The notes: a model not told the origin generated them from the sequence alone. A stretch of 64,000 nucleotides of DNA from CAYVTM01 sp964454645 (GCA_964454645.1 CAYVTM010000003.1:62001-126000), one strand, 5' to 3'; counted from the first letter of the stretch, positions 18,868 through 27,087 are shown. Translations and numbers: made by a program.

Positions 18868-19621
18868 GTTAAAAATTTCTATCATAACTGTATCGTATAA
18901 TAGCGAACGAACGATAGAAGATACGATTCGATCGGTATTAAATCAAAGTTATTCGAATATTGAATACATTCTTATTGATGGAGCTTCGAATGATTCTACT
19001 CCGGAAATTATTAATAAATATTCATCCCGTATCTCAATATTTATTTCAGAACCTGATAATGGAATTTACAATGCCATGAATAAGGGGATTGCATTAGCTG
19101 ATGGAGATATAATAGGGTTTTTAAATTCGGATGATGTGTACGCACATCCGGATGTTGTTAAGAATATAGTTGATAGCTTTCTGCAAAATCATGTAGATAG
19201 TGTGTATGCCGACTTAGTGTATGTGGATGCCGGGGATACGAATAAGATTATTCGTTATTGGAAAGCTAAGGAGTATAAGGAAAATAGTTTTCTGAATGGA
19301 TGGATGCCTCCTCATCCTACATTTTATGTCAAGAGAGAGGTGTATATGCGTTTAGGAGGATATAATACCCGGCTTAAGAGTGCCGCCGACTATGAATTGA
19401 TGCTACGCTTTTTGCATAAAAATAGAACCTCTACCCATTACTTACCCGAAGTACTTGTTAAAATGCGTATAGGAGGGATGAGCAACTCAAATTTACGGAA
19501 CCGTTGGCGTGCAAACCGGGAAGATCGTTTGGCCTGGGAGTTGAACGGATTAAAACCCAAGTTCTTAACCTTGATTCGTAAACCTTTTTCAAAGATTTTG
19601 CAATTTCTCATAAAGAATTAA
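18845..19621 (+). CDS. Glycosyltransferase family 2, WcaE-like
   Basis: This 258-aa GT-A enzyme contains KISIITVSYNSERTIEDTIRSV, then the sub-family phrase YILIDGASNDSTPEII, EPDNGIYNAMNKGIALADGD and FLNSDDVY with the metal-binding acidic pair. The GIYDAMNKG-like motif is typical of colanic-acid WcaE-like and PGL-type transferases. It overlaps the carbamoyltransferase by 23 bases and ends the operon. The next gene is a differently typed secreted protein after a 79-base gap. Confidence 0.88.
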   Translation: MLSNARHRLKISIITVSYNSERTIEDTIRSVLNQSYSNIEYILIDGASNDSTPEIINKYSSRISIFISEPDNGIYNAMNKGIALADGDIIGFLNSDDVYAHPDVVKNIVDSFLQNHVDSVYADLVYVDAGDTNKIIRYWKAKEYKENSFLNGWMPPHPTFYVKREVYMRLGGYNTRLKSAADYELMLRFLHKNRTSTHYLPEVLVKMRIGGMSNSNLRNRWRANREDRLAWELNGLKPKFLTLIRKPFSKILQFLIKN

Positions 19622-19700
19622 CATTTTTGTTACCGAAACATTCAACCTATATCGGGTTTATAATCTATTTTTATAAACAATCACAAAAAAATTAAAAATT

Positions 19701-20579
19701 ATGAAAAAGACATTTAAAAGAGGAATTGCGCTTTTAGCTTTTGTAGCAATAGCTGCTACATCTGTAGATGCACAAATAAAAACTCCTCAACCAAGTCCGG
19801 CCGCTACCGTTACACAGGCCTTCGGTTTAGGTGAGGTAAGTATTGAGTATTCACGTCCGGCAGTAAAAGGTCGTGTTGTTTATGGCGATCTTGTTCCCTT
19901 CGATAAATTATGGAGAACAGGAGCAAATGCTTCTACAAAAATTAATTTTACAGATGATGTAATTATTGCAGGCTCAAAAGTTTCGGCAGGAGAGTATGCA
20001 TTATATACAATTCCGGGAAAAGCTGAGTGGACTGTGATGATTAATAAAAACACAAAACTGTGGGGAGCAGGGAATCCGGGCGATTACAAAGAATCGGAAG
20101 ATGTTGCAAGAATTAAAGTGAAACCACAAACATTGGCTTCTAATGTTGAAAGCTTTACCATTGATGTGAGCGATATAACCAACAACTCTTGCATGATTAA
20201 TATCTCATGGGAGAAAACGAAAGTATCTTTCAAAGTAGAAACTGAAATAGATGCGAAAATTACTGCATCTATTGAAAAAACTTTGAACCCTAAGCCCGGT
20301 ATGCGTGATTACTTCTCTGCAGCGGCATATTATTATGAAGCTGATAAAGATATGAGCAAAGCCTTGGAGTATGTAAATGCAGCTATTGAAATGAATAAAG
20401 AAGCTTTTTGGATGGTGCACATGAAAGCGAAAATCCTGAAAAAGATGAATAACTTAGATGCTGCAATTGAAGCTGCTAATGCGTCAAAAGCATTGGCGGA
20501 AAAAGCAAGTAATGCAGATTACATCGCATTGAATGATAAATTAATTGCTGAATGTAAGGCTCCTGCGAAGAAAAAATAA
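19701..20579 (+). CDS. DUF2911 domain secreted protein with C-terminal TPR-like helices
   Basis: This 292-aa protein has a signal peptide (MKKTFKRGIALLAFVAIAATSVDAQ). The DUF2911 core spans residues about 28-185, including VSIEYSRPAVKGRVVYGDLVP and LWRTGANASTKINF. The C-terminal 90 residues are helical and TPR-like (YYYEADKDMSKALEYVNAA). DUF2911 proteins are abundant secreted proteins of Bacteroidota with no known biochemical role. A strong terminator follows, so it is probably monocistronic. Confidence in the family is high; function is unknown. Confidence 0.88.
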   Translation: MKKTFKRGIALLAFVAIAATSVDAQIKTPQPSPAATVTQAFGLGEVSIEYSRPAVKGRVVYGDLVPFDKLWRTGANASTKINFTDDVIIAGSKVSAGEYALYTIPGKAEWTVMINKNTKLWGAGNPGDYKESEDVARIKVKPQTLASNVESFTIDVSDITNNSCMINISWEKTKVSFKVETEIDAKITASIEKTLNPKPGMRDYFSAAAYYYEADKDMSKALEYVNAAIEMNKEAFWMVHMKAKILKKMNNLDAAIEAANASKALAEKASNADYIALNDKLIAECKAPAKKK

Positions 20580-20603
20580 TACAATCAATTAATTAAGAGA
20601 AGA

Positions 20604-20637
20604 GGGGCGGTCTGTAAAAGGCTGCCCCTTTTTTTTT
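20604..20637 (+). terminator. Rho-independent terminator of the DUF2911 gene
   Basis: A GC-rich stem, ggggcggtc pairing with ggctgcccc (two G-U type or mismatched positions), has a short loop and is followed directly by nine Ts. It begins 25 bases after the stop codon. Confidence 0.85.
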
Positions 20638-20746
20638 AAACATTTTTGCTCCCGTGTAACCTCAAGTATGTGTCATCAATCTTGCAATGCACGGGAAAAA
20701 TAGTTGATGATAATATGTTCCTGCAATTTCTCTCATTTAGCTATTT

Positions 20747-20778
20747 CTCTTATAGAAATACTGAATTTTCTATAAGAG
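20747..20778. repeat. 12-bp perfect inverted repeat
   Basis: The arm ctcttatagaaa is exactly repeated as tttctataagag after an 8-base loop. No T-run follows on either strand, so an operator or an mRNA hairpin upstream of the AraC gene is more likely than a terminator. Confidence 0.55.
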
Positions 20779-20968
20779 TGATCCAGGTTGATATATTTTG
20801 AATCGTAAAAAAAGCGATTTTAAATTCTGTATTTCAGGTATTTATGCCTATATTGTAGATAAATGGAGTTTTTCTTGAAAAACTGACAAAGGATATTATG
20901 TTTATGGGCTGATTAAGCCCTTTTTAGTCCTGATCTCTTATAATTCGTAAAAAAAGCAAGACCTTAAT

Positions 20969-21529
20969 ATGAAACTGTATATTAAATTTATGGTTAGTTT
21001 GCGATGCAAAATGATGGTTAAGGAAGAGCTAAACAAAATCGGGTTGCATTACGTATTTGTTGATCTGGGAATAATTGAAATTCTCGAAGATATAACGGAA
21101 ATACAAAGAGAAATACTTCGTGCGAATTTGCTCAAATCAGGGTTAGAGCTTTTGGATGATAAAAAAAGTATTCTGATTGAGAAGATCAAAAATATCATCA
21201 TTGAAATGATTCATTATTCGGATGAGCTGCCCGGAATTAATTACTCGGATTATATCAGCGAAAAGTTAGGATATAATTATACGTATTTATCAAATATTTT
21301 TTCGGAAGTAAAAGGAATTACTATTCAGCAGTTTATTATTTTTAATAAAATTGAACGAGTAAAAGAATTACTGTTATACGATGAATTAAACCTTACCGAA
21401 ATATCTTATAAACTTCATTATAGCAGCGTTGCTCATTTATCAAACCAGTTTAGAAAAGTTACCGGTTTGTCCCCTTCTTATTTTAAACAACTTAAGCAGA
21501 AACGTAAGGGTAATCTTGAAAATATATGA
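20969..21529 (+). CDS. AraC family transcriptional regulator, small
   Basis: This 186-aa protein has a C-terminal AraC DNA-binding domain at residues about 85-180. It shows two helix-turn-helix units: YISEKLGYNYTYLSNIFSEVKG, then LTEISYKLHYSSVAHLSNQFRKVTGLSPSYFKQL. The first 75 residues are a short alpha/beta segment (LYIKFMVSLRCKMMVKEELNKIG) that has the size of a ferredoxin-like or metal-binding-like domain but no clear ligands. Small AraC proteins of this layout are frequent in Bacteroidota next to stress genes. It stands just ahead of the OsmC/YtxH/CsbD island and may regulate it, which is inference. It has its own upstream gap of nearly 400 bases. Confidence 0.85.
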   Translation: MKLYIKFMVSLRCKMMVKEELNKIGLHYVFVDLGIIEILEDITEIQREILRANLLKSGLELLDDKKSILIEKIKNIIIEMIHYSDELPGINYSDYISEKLGYNYTYLSNIFSEVKGITIQQFIIFNKIERVKELLLYDELNLTEISYKLHYSSVAHLSNQFRKVTGLSPSYFKQLKQKRKGNLENI

Positions 21530-21554
21530 TTTCTGTAACTTAAATTATAATATA

Positions 21555-21588
21555 TGTAACTTTCTTCATTGCAGACTGATCATCTTTG
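21555..21588 (+). promoter_or_regulatory. Promoter-like TGTAA-N21-NANCTTTR element (OsmC gene)
   Basis: TGTAAC and CATCTTTG are separated by 20 bases. The second box resembles the Bacteroidota -7 consensus TAnnTTTG. The same pair at identical spacing occurs ahead of four other genes of this island (23461, 26456, 28375, 32772). It is about 100 bases upstream of the OsmC start. Confidence 0.55.
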
Positions 21589-21688
21589 TGTAGATAAGCC
21601 TGAGCACATAATAGGGTGTTTCTTAAAAGGGATTCTTATACAGGTATCGTAATCATAATTTATTTATAAATCATTAATTAGCTGAAAT

Positions 21689-22105
21689 ATGAAAAGGACT
21701 GCCAAAGCCCAATGGAAGGGGACTCTTAAAGAGGGTGCCGGAACCTTAAGTACCCAAAGCGGTATCCTGGAGAATACGAATTATAGTTTCAAAACCCGGT
21801 TTGCTGAAGGCGAAGCAGGCACAAATCCGGAAGAATTATTGGCCGCGGCACATGCCGGATGCTTTACGATGGCTGTTGGGGCAAAACTTACCGAGAAAGG
21901 GTTGGTACCAGAGAGTTTGCATACTGAAGCTGTGCTTACAATGGAGAGTTTATCGATTACGGGAATTCATTTAATGATTAAAGGATCAATACCGGGGATC
22001 GAAGAGGATGAGTTTGTCACAATATCAAAAGAAGCGGAACAAAATTGCTTGATATCAAAAGTTCTGAATATTCCGATCAGCTCGGAAGCTCAGCTTATAA
22101 AGTAA
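21689..22105 (+). CDS. OsmC family peroxiredoxin-like protein
   Basis: This 138-aa protein matches the OsmC subgroup of organic hydroperoxide reductases. The two catalytic cysteines are present: Cys58 in AAAHAGCFTMAVG and Cys120 in EAEQNCLISK. The N-terminal MKRTAKAQWKGTLKEGAG is the usual opening of this subgroup. It detoxifies organic peroxides in the cytoplasm. It has a promoter-like element upstream and sits in a stress gene cluster. The start ATG is preceded by an AT-rich leader. Confidence 0.92.
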   Translation: MKRTAKAQWKGTLKEGAGTLSTQSGILENTNYSFKTRFAEGEAGTNPEELLAAAHAGCFTMAVGAKLTEKGLVPESLHTEAVLTMESLSITGIHLMIKGSIPGIEEDEFVTISKEAEQNCLISKVLNIPISSEAQLIK

Positions 22106-22304
22106 ACACGTTGATTGATTGTTATTAAGAATCTGACAATCGATACGATTGGTTTTGATGCATACGGAATACGTATAGGTTTAATGGAAAAATAAAATCA
22201 ATATATCAGGTTGCAGATAAACAGTTGAATGTTAAAGAGGTATTTTTTGAGATACTATATAAGTAATAGTTAAAAATATAAGACAGTATAATTTAAAAAA
22301 AATC

Positions 22305-22553
22305 ATGGAAAATTCAGACAACTCAGGTAAAGTAATCCTTTCAATGCTTATTGGTATTGCTCTAGGAGGAATATTGGGAATCCTTTTTGCTCCCGATAAA
22401 GGAAAAGAAACACGTAAGAAAATTGTGGGGGCATCCGATGATCTTACCGAATCATTGAAAGAAAAATTCGACCAATTTATGGGGGAGGCAAAGAAAGAAG
22501 TTGAGCGGGCAAAAGAAAATGTTATGGATACAGTTAATCCGAACAAGGCTTAG
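22305..22553 (+). CDS. YtxH domain general stress protein
   Basis: This 82-aa protein opens with a single membrane-spanning segment (VILSMLIGIALGGILGILFAP), immediately followed by DKGKETRKKIVGASDDL. The GILFAPDKGKETRKKI junction is the YtxH signature. The remainder is a charged helix. YtxH proteins are induced by general stress in many bacteria, with no known molecular role. The next gene is a holin-like membrane protein, an arrangement common in Bacteroidota. Confidence 0.9.
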   Translation: MENSDNSGKVILSMLIGIALGGILGILFAPDKGKETRKKIVGASDDLTESLKEKFDQFMGEAKKEVERAKENVMDTVNPNKA

Positions 22554-22630
22554 TTGTATTAAGCACATGATTGATATGAAACCCATATTGTTGAATGATT
22601 CGGTAGCCTTTTGTAATTTATATATATAAC

Positions 22631-22981
22631 ATGCAGGAACCAATAACGCTTATTGAAGAAGTTACTCAAAAATTAATACAGTATACAGATCAGACTATTG
22701 AGCTGTATAAGCTGAAAGCTATTAATAAGCTGGCAGATATTGTTTCAATACTTGCCGAACATTTTGTTCTGACCTTATTTATATGTATGATTTTGATTAG
22801 CCTTACCATAGGAGTTGCATTATGGATCGGAGGTATGTTGAGTGAATTGTTTTATGGTTTTTTTATTGTAGCCGGTTTTTATATGCTTCTTTTTATCCTG
22901 CTTTTAATCTTTAGAAATAAATGGATTCGCAAACCTCTGAGAAACCTTATAATTGATCATGAGTTAAATAAGCAAGTATGA
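22631..22981 (+). CDS. Phage-holin-like (DUF1469-type) membrane protein
   Basis: This 116-aa protein has two adjacent membrane helices (residues about 43-65 and 70-95) between a helical N-terminal part (LIEEVTQKLIQYTDQTIELYKLKAINKLADIVS) and a short basic tail. That is the layout of the putative holin-superfamily/DUF1469 proteins that accompany YtxH genes. There is no lysis gene nearby, so the holin name reflects the fold family rather than phage origin. It overlaps the next gene by 4 bases. Confidence 0.78.
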   Translation: MQEPITLIEEVTQKLIQYTDQTIELYKLKAINKLADIVSILAEHFVLTLFICMILISLTIGVALWIGGMLSELFYGFFIVAGFYMLLFILLLIFRNKWIRKPLRNLIIDHELNKQV

Positions 22982-23348
22982 GAAAAGCTGATTCGTTTAC
23001 ATTATTAGAAGAATTAATAGAGATGAGGGAATCGGAATTGCGGATAAAGGGACAATCGCTTCAGAAGCATGTTTTTTTAATATCTCAAAGTTTCAGGCCG
23101 GCTAATCTTATTAAGAGTGCCATTACGGAAGTAGCATCTTCACAAGACTTAAAATGGAATCTCGTTAAAACTGCTGTAGGGGTTTTATAGTAAGGAAATT
23201 GGTAACATGGAAATCACGTAACCCTTTTACGCAAATTATGGGACTTGCTTTGGAGGTTATTGTGGCAAATATAGTTAAGATCGATACCGGTAAAATAAGA
23301 GATTCCATTCTTAACAGAATTTCCGAAGCCGGTCCCGGCCCTAAATAG
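22978..23348 (+). pseudogene. Stress-cluster protein gene split by a -1 frameshift
   Basis: The first part (22978-23190, 70 aa, MRKADSFTLLEELIEMRESELR) ends at a TAG just after a gggg-tttt run at 23179-23186. In the -1 frame translation continues without a stop as GFIVRKLVTWKSRNPFTQIMG to a TAG at 23346-23348, giving a joined product of about 123 aa. A helical N-terminus followed by a short hydrophobic C-terminal half fits the third member of YtxH/holin-like clusters. One missing G or T would restore the frame. It may be a true mutation, a sequencing error or, less likely, programmed frameshifting: the site is not a canonical X-XXY-YYZ slip sequence. Confidence 0.65.
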
Positions 23349-23460
23349 TTGTCTGTCGATTTCCTATGTTCAGACAAGGATTCCAATTGTATTTTTTGAT
23401 GTTTTTTATTTCAAGCAGTTTATATAAACATGGCATTTATATAAGTATTTTCATTCTTTT

Positions 23461-23494
23461 TGTAATTAACATTTTTAAAGAGAAGGTATCTTTG
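23461..23494 (+). promoter_or_regulatory. Promoter-like TGTAA-N21-NANCTTTR element (cupin gene)
   Basis: TGTAAT, 20 bases, then TATCTTTG, which matches the TAnnTTTG -7 consensus exactly. It lies 36 bases before the cupin ATG, leaving a short leader. This is the best placed of the five copies in the island. Confidence 0.65.
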
Positions 23495-23529
23495 GTTAGA
23501 GGAAGTTTACAATAATATTAAATATATAT

Positions 23530-23871
23530 ATGAGTACTCAAGAACTTGATAAGTCGAAAATACATATAATTGTAGAGATAATAGAGTATATGCCTAATGC
23601 GATAGTCAGCAAGACAATTATTAAAAAGACGACAGGGAATATTACCGTTTCTTCGTTTGATGCGGGGGAGGAGATCACTGAAAAAATTTCGCCGTTTGAT
23701 AATTATATTCAGATCATTGATGGAGCTGCTGAAGTTACTATTAATGATAGAAAGTATAAAATTAAGCTGGGAGAGGGAATTACCATACCGGCGCATTCGA
23801 AACATAATTTTAACGCGAATGAACAATTTAAAATGATTTCAACAATTATTAAAAGCGGTTATGAAGATTAA
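23530..23871 (+). CDS. Small cupin domain protein
   Basis: This 113-aa protein is a single cupin barrel, seen in TVSSFDAGEEITEKISPFDNY (motif 1 region) and KLGEGITIPAHSKHNFNAN (motif 2 region, with PAHSKH). The usual HxH pair of motif 1 is absent, so metal binding is uncertain and a non-enzymatic sensor or binding role is possible. It is followed 15 bases later by a stand-alone receiver protein, with which it is probably co-transcribed from the promoter at 23461. Confidence 0.82.
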   Translation: MSTQELDKSKIHIIVEIIEYMPNAIVSKTIIKKTTGNITVSSFDAGEEITEKISPFDNYIQIIDGAAEVTINDRKYKIKLGEGITIPAHSKHNFNANEQFKMISTIIKSGYED

Positions 23872-23886
23872 CTGAATTGACCTGGA

Positions 23887-24309
23887 ATGAATACATTGAA
23901 AACACTTTTCTTAATCGAAGATGATCCGGATGATCAGGAATTTTTTATCGATGCAATTCGCCAGATAAAAAATGTAACATTGTATGGGATAGCGGGTAAT
24001 GGAAAAGAAGCTTTGGGGATAATGCATAAGTCTGATTTATTGCCGGATATTATTTTTTCTGATATTAATATGTCTGTTATGGATGGTATTGAGTGTCTGA
24101 TAGCAATAGTGAATAATCCTAAAACCAAAAATATTCCGGTTGTAATGCTGACCAGTGCATCCGATGAAATTGAAAATGCACTCAGATTGGGGGCAATAGC
24201 ATTTATTGAAAAAACGTACAGACTTCAGATACTTATAGAAAGTATCGAATATATAATTGCTCTGGATCTTCATTCAGAGGAAATACCCCCTCGTTTATTA
24301 CTCTCCTAA
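23887..24309 (+). CDS. Stand-alone response regulator receiver protein
   Basis: This 140-aa protein is a receiver domain only. Acidic residues 11-13 (EDD), the phospho-acceptor Asp59 in IIFSDINMSVMDG, Thr89/Ser90 and Lys109 are all present. There is no output domain. It resembles the Rcp1-like single-domain receivers that pass phosphate between hybrid kinases or bind partner proteins. No histidine kinase is encoded nearby. It is co-transcribed with the cupin gene by spacing (15 bases). Confidence 0.88.
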   Translation: MNTLKTLFLIEDDPDDQEFFIDAIRQIKNVTLYGIAGNGKEALGIMHKSDLLPDIIFSDINMSVMDGIECLIAIVNNPKTKNIPVVMLTSASDEIENALRLGAIAFIEKTYRLQILIESIEYIIALDLHSEEIPPRLLLS

Positions 24310-24597
24310 AATAGTACTACATTCCTTACACTTCAGGCAATTATAGTTTGCATTATCAGTTTGATTTTACAAAATATAAATTTTAGACTATTTCTATATT
24401 ACTCCTCCTGGTTCCCTTTCGTTTATTTTCTACACAGAATTGTATGATTTCCTTGTGAGAAATCAGTAAATATATTGTGTTTCATAAAATATATGTTAAA
24501 CATGTAACTATTCCCGTATGATCTATAACATATCGCTGTATGTATTATGCAATTTGCAGTGTGAAATTTCATTCACGCGTAAATAGAAATAATCAAG

Positions 24598-26220
24598 ATG
24601 AAAATTAAATTACTCTACATAGCAATAGTTATTATTTTGCTAATAGTCCCTACGGTAAACCTAGCACAGTTGTCGACACTTGGAGCAAGTGCGGGCTTTG
24701 TGCTTTTTTCTTCTAATGGAGAAGTTACAAATACAGGTATCTCTCAAATTACGGGACATGTGGGAACAAATAGTGGCAGCAGTACCGCATTTGGGAATGT
24801 GAATGGGGTAATGCATGATAATGATGCAACAAGTGCAAATTGTGCAAGTGACCTGCTAATTGCTTATAATCAATTAGCATCTGCAACGGCTACTTTTTTT
24901 CCTTCTCCTTTACTCGGTAATGGGGATACGTTACTGGCAGGCGTGTACGCTATAGCCGCAGCTTCAACATTAAATCTGAATTTAGTTTTAGATGCTGAAG
25001 GTAATCCGGATGCATTATTTATTTTTCAGATTCAGGGAGCATTTTCTACAAATGCGGCATCTGCAATTGTATTAATCAACGGTGCTAAAGCATGTAATGT
25101 TTTTTGGAAAGTTGAGGGTGCGGTAGATATGGCTGCTGCTACTTTAATGAAAGGAACCGTCATTGCAAACAACGCTGCCATTAATATGGGTTTAGGAGTT
25201 GTATTAGAAGGCCGGGCACTTTCAACGACCGGAGCCGTTTCTGTAAATGGGGTGCTTGCCTATACTCCTGTTGGTTGCGGAAGCCCGGCTCTTAATGGCC
25301 CCCCTGCACCTGTATTGGCTTCAACCGAATGCTTCGGAATTTTTTCTTCCAATGGTGCTGTGATTAATACGGGCATTAGTACAATTATTGGAGATATAGG
25401 GTCTAATAACGGTGTAGTTACAGGCTTTGATTCATTACTCGTAACGGGAACAATACATTTAACTCCTAATAGCTTTACTATGCAATGTGCGGACGATTTA
25501 TCAGATCTATATGCTTATGTAAATACATTGCCTTTTGATATCGAATTATTATACCCCGCTCAGTTCGGAAATAATCTGGTGCTTACGCCACATACCTATC
25601 GGATGAACGGAGCAGCAACATTTACGGATACATTGTATTTAGATGCAATGGGGAATAGCGATGCTGTATTTGTTATTCAAATTAACGGTGCCCTCACTAC
25701 TGGCACCTATTCAAAGGTGTTGTTAATCAACGGGACACAATCGAAAAATGTATACTGGAAAGTTGAAGGTGCCGTGGATATTAATAATTATTCGGTTTTT
25801 CACGGGACAATTATATGTAATAATGGTGCCATGGGAGTATTAAATACCGGAGTCGTGCTTAATGGAAGAGCCTTACTTATTTCAGGCGCTTTAAACACCG
25901 CATCAATGAGTGTTATGAATGCGGAACCCTGTATTATAAGCGGAGTCGAGCCGGATGAAGCCACCAATGACGCAAAGACAGCATTGTTATATCCCAATCC
26001 GTTTACTAATTCGCTTACAATTGTTTTAAACGATTATTTGAAAAATAGTACATACGAGTTGCATATCTATAATCAGTTAGGAGCAAAGGTTATTCATCAA
26101 CAAATGCTTCTGCCCTCTATTCGTATTGAAACCAATAATTTACAATCCGGAATCTATTTCTATACAATTATAAATAATCATAAAATTATTCAATCGGGGA
26201 AAGTGATTGCTCAGCAATAA
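24598..26220 (+). CDS. Secreted protein with two DUF3494 (ice-binding-like) domains and a T9SS tail
   Basis: This 540-aa protein has a signal peptide (residues 1-24). Two DUF3494 beta-solenoid domains follow, at about residues 27-225 and 243-450. Each contains the family phrases FVLFSSNGEVTNTGISQITG, LDAEGNPDALFIFQIQGA and NVFWKVEGAVDM. A type IX secretion sorting domain forms the last 75 residues (LLYPNPFTNSLTIVL to QSGIYFYTIINNHKIIQSGK). DUF3494 includes ice-binding and recrystallisation-inhibiting proteins, but many members are surface adhesins without ice activity. It is exported through T9SS and probably displayed on the cell surface. The second domain has shorter motifs. Confidence 0.9.
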   Translation: MKIKLLYIAIVIILLIVPTVNLAQLSTLGASAGFVLFSSNGEVTNTGISQITGHVGTNSGSSTAFGNVNGVMHDNDATSANCASDLLIAYNQLASATATFFPSPLLGNGDTLLAGVYAIAAASTLNLNLVLDAEGNPDALFIFQIQGAFSTNAASAIVLINGAKACNVFWKVEGAVDMAAATLMKGTVIANNAAINMGLGVVLEGRALSTTGAVSVNGVLAYTPVGCGSPALNGPPAPVLASTECFGIFSSNGAVINTGISTIIGDIGSNNGVVTGFDSLLVTGTIHLTPNSFTMQCADDLSDLYAYVNTLPFDIELLYPAQFGNNLVLTPHTYRMNGAATFTDTLYLDAMGNSDAVFVIQINGALTTGTYSKVLLINGTQSKNVYWKVEGAVDINNYSVFHGTIICNNGAMGVLNTGVVLNGRALLISGALNTASMSVMNAEPCIISGVEPDEATNDAKTALLYPNPFTNSLTIVLNDYLKNSTYELHIYNQLGAKVIHQQMLLPSIRIETNNLQSGIYFYTIINNHKIIQSGKVIAQQ

Positions 26221-26250
26221 AAAAATATTATACAATTTAAAATAGAAATC

Positions 26251-26409
26251 ATGGGAAATTTACTTTACATCATAGCAGTAGTATTAGTTATAACATGGCT
26301 GATAGGTTTTTTAGGATATAATGCCGGAGGGCTTATTCATATTCTAATTGTAATCGCAATCATCGCGGTTATTTTAAGAATCATTCAGGGAAAAAAAATC
26401 AACGGCTGA
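26251..26409 (+). CDS. lmo0937 family small membrane protein
   Basis: This short gene of 52 aa reads MGNLLYIIAVVLVITWLIGF, then LGYNAGGLIHILIVIAIIAV and a basic tail. Two membrane helices flank the GYNAGGLIH turn, which is the hallmark of the lmo0937 family, small stress-induced membrane proteins of unknown function. It starts 30 bases after the DUF3494 gene stop. Because it is so small it is easily missed. Confidence 0.85.
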   Translation: MGNLLYIIAVVLVITWLIGFLGYNAGGLIHILIVIAIIAVILRIIQGKKING

Positions 26410-26455
26410 TTCGGATCCGGTAAACTGTGATATATGCAATGATTTTTCATTAGTG

Positions 26456-26489
26456 TGTAAAGAAACCGGATATAATAAAGGGAACTTTA
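26456..26489 (+). promoter_or_regulatory. Promoter-like TGTAA-N21-NANCTTTR element
   Basis: TGTAAA, 20 bases, then GAACTTTA. The spacing is identical to the other copies in the island. It lies 38 bases before the start of the signal-peptide protein at 26528. Confidence 0.5.
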
Positions 26490-26527
26490 TATCAAACAAA
26501 AGATCAGTCATTTAATGAAATAATAAG

Positions 26528-26848
26528 ATGAAAAAAATAGTATCATGTTTCTTGCTGGCAAGTATGTTATTGGTCTCTACTCCAATTGCATTGCGTGCGG
26601 AAACAACAGTTGATCCAAAAGAAGCTGCCACGAGCAGAGTTCCGGTGTCGGAAGAAGCAAAGACATTGATGAACCGCCTGGAAGTAATTGATAAGATGAA
26701 CAAGTCGGAATTGAGCAGACCGGAAAGGAAGGCTCTCCGAAAAGAAGTTCGTACTATCAAAGAACGTTTAAAACATGTTGGGGGAGGAGCTTATATATCA
26801 GTTGGAGCGCTTATTATAATTATACTTCTGTTGATAATTCTATTATAA
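26528..26848 (+). CDS. Small exported protein with C-terminal membrane helix, unknown function
   Basis: This 106-aa protein has a signal peptide (KKIVSCFLLASMLLVSTPIALRAE) and a charged helical middle (EEAKTLMNRLEVIDKMNKSELSRPERKALRKEVRTIKERL). It ends in GGGAYISVGALIIIILLLIILL, a hydrophobic helix running to the very last residue. The layout suggests a protein facing the periplasm and anchored in the inner membrane by its tail. No basic residue follows the tail, so it is not an exosortase-type sorting signal. It shares the stress-cluster promoter pattern and precedes a CsbD gene. Similar small proteins are widespread in Bacteroidota. Confidence 0.75.
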   Translation: MKKIVSCFLLASMLLVSTPIALRAETTVDPKEAATSRVPVSEEAKTLMNRLEVIDKMNKSELSRPERKALRKEVRTIKERLKHVGGGAYISVGALIIIILLLIILL

Positions 26849-26898
26849 TAGAAGCTGTAATAAACTTAATCAGAAAATAAAAATTAACATACAAAATC

Positions 26899-27087
26899 AT
26901 GAACAATCTAACAGAATTTCTGGGAAACTGGAAACAAACCCAAGGGAAATTAAAACAAAAATTCGCCATACTTACCGATGATGATTTATTATTTATTGAT
27001 GGTAAACAAGATGAATTAATGGGACGAATTCAAGCGAAATTGGGGAAAACAAAAGAAGAGATTTATAAAATCCTGTCAGAATTATAA
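26899..27087 (+). CDS. CsbD-like general stress protein
   Basis: This 62-aa hydrophilic helical protein contains LGNWKQTQGKLKQKFAILTDDDL and GKQDELMGRIQAKLGKTKEEI, the CsbD pattern. The family is induced by general stress and predicted to be cytoplasmic, with unknown molecular action. A second, longer copy lies at 32842. Its last codons and stop fall inside a 30-base palindrome. Confidence 0.85.
   Translation: MNNLTEFLGNWKQTQGKLKQKFAILTDDDLLFIDGKQDELMGRIQAKLGKTKEEIYKILSEL

Larger units (their letters stand above)
20580..20968. other. Intergenic region with hairpins, no gene seen
   Basis: This is a 389-base gap between DUF2911 and AraC genes. It holds the DUF2911 terminator (20604-20637), a 12-bp perfect hairpin (20747-20778), a short GGGCT/AGCCC terminator-like hairpin with five Ts (20906-20925), and two direct copies of tcgtaaaaaaagc (about 20802 and 20946). 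No open frame with a credible start was found. Confidence 0.6.

Noticed and set aside
22631..22981. Prophage holin
   Set aside because: No lysin, capsid or integrase genes nearby. The gene sits in a standard YtxH stress cluster, so the holin label is only a family name.
22978..23348. Programmed -1 frameshifting
   Set aside because: The site reads GGG-GTT-TTA in the zero frame, which is not a canonical slippery heptamer, and no strong downstream structure was seen. A lost base is simpler.
26528..26848. Possible exosortase substrate because of the C-terminal hydrophobic helix
   Set aside because: The tail ends in leucines with no basic cluster and no conserved motif before the helix, so it does not form a tripartite sorting signal.
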